The position numbers and the translations under genes are program-made. From Turritopsis dohrnii (taxonomy: Eukaryota; Cnidaria; Hydrozoa; Anthoathecata; Oceaniidae), in NCBI GenBank assembly GCA_027922465.2, contig BQMF02000665.1, positions 62,001-126,000 on the forward strand: DNA of 64,000 bases, in the 5' to 3' direction. Positions 57,333 to 64,000 of the stretch are shown here, in pieces. How positions within the stretch are numbered: the stretch's first letter is position 1; each line of letters begins with the position of its first letter. Below the pieces are notes generated by a model. That model was given only the letters and a program-made list of their open reading frames with translations. It was not told the DNA's origin and searched no databases.

Positions 57333-58516
57333 ATGGAATTTGCTGATAAGACTCCTGCTGCAAGACTCACGCTACTCAAAGAGAAGGGATACTGCTTCCA
57401 ATGCTTGTATCTGGGAGCAAGTTTATCAACCGAGAAGCATTCGGAAGGAAGGTGTCAACAGGATTTCGTATGCCCTCACCTATCACACAACAAGTACAAT
57501 GTAAAGAAGCACGTCCTGGTTTGTGAGGAGCATAAAGCCATGGATTGCGACACTCAATTGCTACAAAGATTCATTCAATGCTTCATCAGAAGTCCAGCTC
57601 TCCCAGACTTCTCACGCAACATCAGCTTGTCGTTTCACACTGCATGCTACAAAGTCAGTAATGACGAGTGCGACAGAGGTATCTACTTGTTCCAAGAAGT
57701 TCTCCTCAACAACAAGAAGCTCACAATATTCTTCAACAATGGGTGCAGTGACTTCGTCATTAGCCAGAAAGCTGTTCAACTACTTGGATCTCGTGCACAA
57801 CAAGAATCTTCGCAACCCATCATGTTAAGTAGTGTCGGTAACTGTGTTACAAAATCATACGGAATCTACAGCATCCAACTTCCACTGTATGATGGAAATG
57901 AAGTTTCGCTCTCAGGTGTTTGTCTACAACAGATCACTGCAACGTTCCCAGTATACCTGCTGAAATCAGTGGAAGAGGACATCAAACAATGCTACTCATC
58001 ATTCGGAGGCACAAGCATCCTACCTTGGACATCCTACCTTCCAGGATCAGTCGGAGGAGAAGTTCCCATGGTGATAGGCATCAAATATTTACACTATCAT
58101 CACTTCCATCAGGTCTTGCCATTTATGAATCGGTGTTTGTCAACTCAAGTGGAGGACGAGGAGTGGTTGGAAGACCACATCGCATCTTCACGAAAATCCG
58201 CAGTCATCATACAAACGTTGCTACAACATTCTTCAAAAGGTAATACGAGATGCCCCGCAATTCAATTGCAGATGTACCATTGCTTGGTTTCAACTCATCC
58301 CATCCGTCAACGGAAATTCACTTCATCTCAGCCTCAAACGCGATGAAGATCTTTGAGGAAGTCAAAGCAGCTGGCAGCGAAATTTGTTATCGGTGTCCAC
58401 AATGCAGAACCTGCAAAGATTGCAAGCATGACAACAATGAACTCGGTAGTATGAAAGGGGAAGTTGAGCAGTCAACAACGAAAGGGAATCATCAAATTCA
58501 TGGTATAGCGAAGTAA
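57333..58516 (+). pseudogene. BEL/Pao zinc knuckle, protease and linker remnant
   Basis: The 337-codon frame at 57333-58346 starts with 'LLKEKGYCFQCLYLG', a histidine/cysteine knuckle region, then 'IFFNNGCSDFVISQKA', which is the aspartic protease site of BEL elements with the catalytic Asp replaced by Asn. 'LPSGLAIYESVFVNSSGGRG' appears in a second frame (57920-58243), and 'YRCPQCRTCKDCKH' in a third (58250-58516); both are standard BEL linker blocks. Frameshifts plus the protease substitution indicate inactivity. Confidence 0.72.
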
Positions 58517-61500
58517 AGTTGTGTGTGTCTATGAATTAAACTTTTCATGACATAATGCAGCAAGTCTGTTACAGTGAATGTTATATACTTGATTGTGATT
58601 GGGAAGAGTTTTTAAAAAATTGTCTCTGTTTAGGTTAAGTTAAAATGACTACCATTTGTAGAGCCCGTCATCATTACACAGAAAGAAATCGAATCAGTAA
58701 ATTGAGGACTATGATTGAATCACTATGCACTTGTGAACCCTAGAACATTACACATAGGGATTTTCAATGACAGACCAGGGAAACAATGGCCTTTGTTCAA
58801 CAGGTATTTCTGCCAAATGAGCATCAGAGAGACTGGCCTTTATATGGGAATTGTCAGCTGGGCTATAGTGAGATTTCGCTGCAGAATGTGACCTAGTGAA
58901 ATTCAACTAGTAGTGAGATACTTTAATGGAACAACTCATGTAAAGTTAAGAATGCATTTTTCATGTTTTTCCCCATTGTTTGGGATCAAAATTTTACACC
59001 CTAAAAATAATTATGCAAACTACTTTGGTCACTAACGTATAATTTCAAATAAGTGTTGATGACTTATTCAGATAAGCAGCAGAAGTTTTAATCATTATCG
59101 AGATCATTTGTGTCTCATACAATGTTATTGAAACTACAAATTTAAACTTTTAAGATAATTTTTGATCAATGACTTTCTTCGAGAAGTAAAAAGTATATTA
59201 CAGCTGAATATGCTACCATTTTAATTTTCTTAATTGCATGGTTTTTCGTATGAAAGAAAAATAACCTGAACAGATATGCATAAAAACCTTTTGTTTATCT
59301 AATTGTTCTTGAATGATATCTCGTTTTTTTCTTCAATAACTCAAATGCTTTTGTTTCACCATCACCAGCTTTGCAACCATATTCTTTAGAACATCCAACT
59401 CCTTGTTTATATCGATTGAGGTAGCTTCTTCATTCTCCAGGTTTTCACTGCTTGCCATACCGACTTCTCTGGCATCTTTTCGCTGACTGTACTGGTGCAA
59501 AAGACATTTACCTTAAGGAGATGAATATTTGCATGGACATATTTTCGCAGATGAATTATTTTTCAATTTCACGGGGACATATTTTCACGGATGGCCCAAC
59601 TTCAAATAATTCGCGTGGACTAATTTTTGCGGATGGTAGGAGATAAAATTTTTTTTGTCTTCAAAATGTATTATACACAAGGTAATGAAAACTAAAATAC
59701 AGTGTTAAAGTAATCACCCTGTTCATTATCTTTACCCATTTTTTCAAATTCAAACATCTGTATTATAGAGGAAAACAATTAACATTTCATGGGGACATAT
59801 TTTCGCTGATGAAGACATTGCAAACTTTTCGCGGAATCATATTTTAATTATCTTAATTGCTGGAATACTTGGATAGGAATACTGATGAGAGAAAGTGTTA
59901 CATTCTCTACAAACCATTTTATTACTGCTGGGCGTACATTGGTCCTCCATCTTTTGATTTAATAATGAATTCTTTATCTTGTGTTGTTTCTCTAACTTTT
60001 TGTAGGAATTGTGTACTGCTTGAATTAATCACATTCTTGATAGTACGGGTAATTTTGGTCATTTTGTCAACTTTTCCCGGACAAATTCCCATTATGATTT
60101 TCGAAAAGTCTATGGTCTAAAGTTCCAAAAAAGTGATGGTGTTTGACGTGAACAGGTGGCAATCACTCAGAACAGGGGGTAAAAGATGGGGTACTCCATG
60201 TTTTTCACTTTAATAAACGTATTTCTTTTATATTGAAATAACGACTTTGTGTCATTCCATACAAGTCATTTTGGTGTAAGATTATGTTATATATATTCTA
60301 TAACATATATGATTAACAATTTTGCATATTTAATATATTTTTGGCACCTACCAGGGGGTAAGTTTGACTGAAAATGGAAAAAAAATCGACATTTTTTGTC
60401 AAAAATCATGTGAACTTCGTACAATTCTCCCTCTTTCAGACTCTTGACTGCTTGATGATGTTGATTCATGTAAATGGATTGCCGTTTCTGTAATTATGCT
60501 TTACTTGCATGTTTTTTGAAGATGGAGCATTTGAAAATGAAATGCTTGAAGTCATTGTATTGCAGAAATCAAGAAAAATATAACAAACAGTGCAGTGAGA
60601 GTGGCACATTGAAGCGGAAGAAATTAATTTCTCCTTTTAGCAGATATGAAAAAGGGCTGTACAAGAAAACGACTTGGATAGGCTGATCTCTGCGTGGAAT
60701 TGTTTTCTACTGATGTATTTTGCTTAATGCAATTATGCTCGATATGGCTCTTTCTACTACTACAATTTGGTCAATATGGAGAAAATTTATCCTGGTTTAC
60801 AACAACTTATTGAGAAGTTCAAGCCCAAGAAACATTTCCTTCACGAACATCAGTTGATCAAAGGGGAGAGCAAACAATTATCCGTGACGCTAAAACAAGT
60901 GGTTAGTAAATTCTAGCTTTATTGATGTCCCAACCTCAGGGTTAGTTCATAATAAGTTGCGTTTCGTTCCAAATAATCATTCAATCTTTTCAATTGGGTG
61001 GCATCAGAAACTTCTCTTCAAACAGTAACTCTGTTTTGAAATGGTGCTTGAATCGCTCAAGTCAATCAAAACACACAAAGATGCTTCAAGACATGGCTGA
61101 CTATTCAAATCGTGCTTATATGTAACTCCCCTTTGTAAGCTTTAAAACACGCTCAAAAAGCTTGTCTCAGTTATATTTCAGCAGTTTAACAAGAACTTTG
61201 TCCACTCTTTTAATTAAACTTGCCTTTCAGATACTTGTTCTTGAAAATTCTGTGAAATGCTTCACAAAACATGTTCGTATTGATACCTTCCCCAACTCTG
61301 TGGCAATATGGCCATTGAGTTTTCCAATAAGCTGCGATTCATGAATAGCTTTTTATGAAAGTCAGATAAGTAATCTTTGAAAAACATTATATCTGTTTGC
61401 TCAAGCACTGTTCTTTATCCTCTATAAGCTTCACCTGGGTAAGTGTTTCTTCCATGAGTTCCGTGAGTTCCAAGATTTCAAAGCACACCAAGCAAATATT

Positions 61501-61885
61501 AGCATCCTACAGGTAAATACACAGGTATGTTATGTGTATAGTATAATCTTAACACTAAATGACTACAGTCAGCCATTCAATATATTGTTCATATTAAGTT
61601 CACCCAAGTTAATTTGAATTTCTTTGGAATAAAAGGTATGGACGGTACTTTCATTTGACCAACAGGCTTTTTTCAGGATTTCTTCCATACTCACACCAAC
61701 AGCCAGAGCCTTTGAAGTTGCCGCCGAGCGTCAGCTATGACGGCTGAAATAGCAAATATTACAAAGTGTTAATAGATCTTTGATCCAACGACGTATGGAA
61801 CCAAGAGATATTTTTCTATTTGGGTTTTTTTATGGTTATGAGAAGTTTATTGATATTAGAGTTTTGGATTTTATGACTTCTTCTC
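58517..61885. other. Gene-poor region with short repeats
   Basis: No long coding region is supported. About 59510-59840 contains repeated GGACATATTTTCGC(A/T)GATG-type units in the style of the 51.8-kb MITE. A small minus-strand frame at 59333-59458 is listed separately. The rest is AT-rich spacer. Confidence 0.45.
59333..59458 (-). CDS. Small 41-residue ORF or exon, unknown
   Basis: An ATG at 59458-59456 opens a 41-codon frame ending TGA at 59333-59335. The peptide ('MASSENLENEEATSIDINKE', then 'LDVLKNMVAKLVMVKQKH') has an acidic start and leucines/valines at heptad-like spacing, so a short coiled coil is plausible. It is below usual ORF cut-offs, no homologue is recognised, and it may be a first exon or chance. 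Confidence 0.25.
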   Translation of the reverse strand: MASSENLENEEATSIDINKELDVLKNMVAKLVMVKQKHLSY

Positions 61886-62460
61886 CTACTCTTTGAGGCA
61901 GTCTACTATACAAAGTTTCTTGTCTTGATAGGACCTATATTCATCTAGTTTTTTACCTGGTCTAGAGTGCTTGAGCACATGCTGTGGTGCAAAAGTAACA
62001 CTTATATCGGTAATAACCATATGGTCAACCTCAAACCAATAAATGGTGTTTATACATTGATCCCCTAATAATAGTAGTAATATGACTACTGTGTAGGTCA
62101 AAAGTTTGTCAGTAAGGTTGACATTACCTGGGCTATTTCTGAAAAAATCAAAGACCAGTTTTAAATCCCAAATGTAACCATATTTTGGTTTTGGTGGCCT
62201 CAAACTGAACAATCCTTTGAAATAGTGGATGTTCTGAAAGATTTTTATAAGGAGGAATGTAGATATATTGTGCAACACCGTTTTTGGCTGATCTAATGAG
62301 GCTAATTGAAAGGTTTTTGTCATAGAGAGTACTTAGAAAATCTATAACATTATAGATGTTGATATTATTCAATATGTTCAATGGAACAAAATTCTAGAAA
62401 TTGCCTCCAATAGGTGGCATACTTCTTTTTCGTGGAATCACGAGTAGCTGATTCTAAGAT
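61886..62460 (-). pseudogene. DIRS tyrosine recombinase, frameshifted
   Basis: It starts 'SATRDSTKKKYATYWRQFLE' (core-binding domain), shifts to 'YNVIDFLSTLYDKNLSISLI' and again to 'LRPPKPKYGYIWDLKLVFDF' and 'LKHSRPGKKLDEYRSYQDKK'. The box I region, normally with G-Q-R, reads 'LLLGDQCINTIYW', so the catalytic Arg appears to be lost. The region with the C-terminal Arg and Tyr is cut off by the stop at 61886. Integration of a circular intermediate would be its role in intact elements. Confidence 0.72.
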
Positions 62461-62554
62461 CGTCTTAGTGGATGAAGAAATGCTCAAACATGTCCAGTGC
62501 CAGTAGCTGTAACTTTTTCTATAAGGGGTGTTTTCTTCCTGGTTGTTGAGTTAA

Positions 62555-63030
62555 TATTAACAGATTTGGTTGTGGTCGAAAAGCCAGCTTCCTTTTGGCT
62601 GCCTTTATTGCTTGTGGATACCACGGTTGGCTGGGCCAGTCTGGCACCAGAAGCACCACATGTGCTTTTTCTTTCTTTACCTTTGCCAAAACTTGTCCAA
62701 CTAGGCTGAAAGAAGGAAAAGCATAACAAAATTTATCTGAGCATGAAATTTAAAATGCATCTACAGCATGGGATTCTGGCTCAGAAGCCAAGATACGTAT
62801 TTTGTAAGCTGTTTATTAAGCCTTGTTGCAAATAAATCAATGTCAGGCAATTCGAATTTATGTATCATATTTGTAAATTTGTTTGGATTTAGCATCCATT
62901 CAATGGCTGCAATGAATTTTCTGGATTTTTCATCTGCAGTTTTATTTTCTTTGCCTGGTATAAAGGCTGGAGATATCCAAAGAGAGTGTACAATACAACA
63001 AAGCCGTATTTTTGGGCTTGCATATTGCAA
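62555..63030 (-). pseudogene. DIRS RNase H-like C-terminal tail
   Basis: 'AFIPGKENKTADEKSRKF', 'IEWMLNPNKF' and 'LPDIDLFATRLNKQLTKYVS' are the conserved end of the RNase H region in DIRS and Ngaro elements. After a stop, the frame 'AFPSFSLVGQVLAKVKKEKA' and 'VPDWPSQPWYPQAIKA' continues to about 62555, which fixes the correct frame. The overlapping 81-codon frame at 62484-62729 is a shadow. Confidence 0.75.
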
Positions 63031-63041
63031 TGTGAATATCT

Positions 63042-64000
63042 TTAATTCTTGAATGGATATTTTTGATCCACTAATTCAGTTATAGAGTCACTTGACAAAT
63101 CACATTTTTTGTCAAAATTTCCACGACTTATCTGAAGTGCTTGGATTTTGTCAAGTTCAAGATGTCTATAGAATAATCTGCCATGTGGAACAGTAGCAAA
63201 TGAAGCTACTAAATTACCTATTACTTTGGTAACATGTCTTATGGAAGGTTTACGATGTGAAATTAGTTCTAAACAGAGATCATGGATTTTGTTTTTCTTC
63301 TCTGGAGTAAGTTGCATAGTCATATGTACTGAATCAAAAATAAAGCCTAAAAAGGTCATACGTTGCGTTGGGATAAGTATAGATTTATCCGCATGAATAG
63401 TAAAGCCCAACGATCTCAAAAGTTGTACAGTAGCAGAAACATTATCTCTGCAAAGTTGCTGAGTAGATCCCTGTAAATAGGTATCGTCCACATATATGGC
63501 TGATATATAACCTAGACTATGTAAGAATGTAAATGGGCACTTAAGTACCTTGGTGAAAACTCTCATAGCAGGACCATATCCATTAGGCATGCAAATTGAA
63601 ATAAAAATTTGTCGATAAGGAATTTTAAATACTTTTGGTGTTCCTGAAATATAGGTATAGAGTAAAAAGTGTCTTTGAGGTCGACAGATGCTATGAAACA
63701 ATCTTTTTCAATAGCATTAATAAATTGTTAATAGATTCTATTTTCAAATGCTTGTATTGCATATATTTATTGAACTTTTTTAAGTTTAAAATCATTCTAA
63801 AATTCCCATCTTTTTTGGGTCTGGTGAAAACACCAGAAACGAAATCACCAGGCTGACGTACATTAATACATTAGTACATTAGTACATATATATTAACAAC
63901 TACCTTTTTAATGGAAAGTTTTTGAATTTCACTTAATATAAACTGAGTTTCCACTAATGAAAGGGTGTGAATTTGAAAATTATCGCCAAGGGGAAGTGAT
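63042..64000 (-). pseudogene. DIRS reverse transcriptase, frameshifted
   Basis: Upstream of 63600 the sequence reads 'ASVDLKDTFYSIPI' and 'EHQKYLKFLIDKFLFQFACL' in one frame. It then shifts to the 219-codon frame with 'MPNGYGPAMRVFTKVLKCPF', 'GYISAIYVDDTYLQGS' (catalytic YVDD), 'LLRSLGFTIHADKSILIPTQ' and 'RMTFLGFIFDSVHMTM'. These are the A, B, C, D and E blocks in DIRS form. The frameshift near 63600 breaks the enzyme between blocks A and B. Confidence 0.85.

Larger units (their letters stand above)
55985..58516 (+). mobile_element. BEL/Pao LTR retrotransposon, gag-protease part, decayed
   Basis: The order gag, zinc knuckle, protease and the start of the polyprotein linker can be followed through several frames. 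RT, RNase H and integrase are absent and no LTR was found, so the copy is truncated as well as broken. Confidence 0.7.
61886..64000 (-). mobile_element. DIRS-type tyrosine-recombinase retrotransposon (continues past window)
   Basis: Read on the minus strand, reverse transcriptase (64000 to about 63045), RNase H-like tail (63030 to about 62555) and tyrosine recombinase (about 62460 to 61886) follow one another, the order of DIRS pol. Gag and the 5' repeat would lie beyond 64000. Several frameshifts and stops separate the parts. Confidence 0.82.

Overview
The window is metazoan nuclear DNA. It is AT-rich, has GT-AG introns, holds two or three host-like genes, and is otherwise packed with eukaryotic transposable elements. 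An integrin alpha-like gene places it among animals. The mixture of elements (CR1/L2-like LINEs, a GIY-YIG Penelope element, DIRS, BEL/Pao, an OTU-domain Helitron, pogo/Jerky-type DDE elements, PIF/Harbinger) fits a marine invertebrate, most likely a cnidarian. That placement is an inference with modest confidence. There is no bacterial operon structure.

Layout. 0.5-2.9 kb: a decayed 5'-truncated LINE. 3.8-13.8 kb: a palindromic mosaic of near-identical direct and inverted blocks built around a ~0.87 kb non-autonomous repeat (called X here). The geometry is explained by one 4305-bp insertion made of locally copied pieces. 14.4-16.0 kb: the first exons of an integrin alpha gene, with a tRNA-derived SINE in an intron. 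18.4-22.9 kb: diverged copies of an unknown dispersed repeat. 23.4-25.8 kb: a DNA element with termini full of AACGTTG motifs. 27.3-30.2 kb: broken Harbinger, Penelope and antisense LINE copies. 30.5-33.1 kb: a complete pogo-like element. 35.6-36.4 kb: a five-exon gene on the minus strand for an acidic/coiled-coil/RGG protein; its reading frame is hidden behind proline-rich shadow ORFs. 37.1-43.4 kb: an OTU-Rep-helicase Helitron gene on the minus strand with two late frameshifts. 43.9-46.7 kb: a second pogo-like element with an intact transposase. 46.8-47.4 kb: an endonuclease fragment followed by a minisatellite. 49.6-54.9 kb: an intact four-exon gene for an RPA-like OB-fold/zinc-ribbon protein, preceded by a truncated paralogue. 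55.4-58.5 kb: a broken BEL/Pao gag-protease region. 61.9-64.0 kb: a DIRS element on the minus strand, continuing past the window end.

The most interesting pattern is shared by the two unrelated pogo-like elements. Both have TA target duplications and termini with repeated subterminal motifs. Both also carry, divergently from the transposase, a small minus-strand reading frame resembling a HIRAN-like domain (a known DNA-end-binding fold). This suggests a transposase plus accessory DNA-end-binder pair. In one element the accessory frame is split by a 442-bp MITE and reads through in frame when the MITE is mentally removed. In the other it is frameshifted. All family assignments are from motif recognition by eye; no database search was run.
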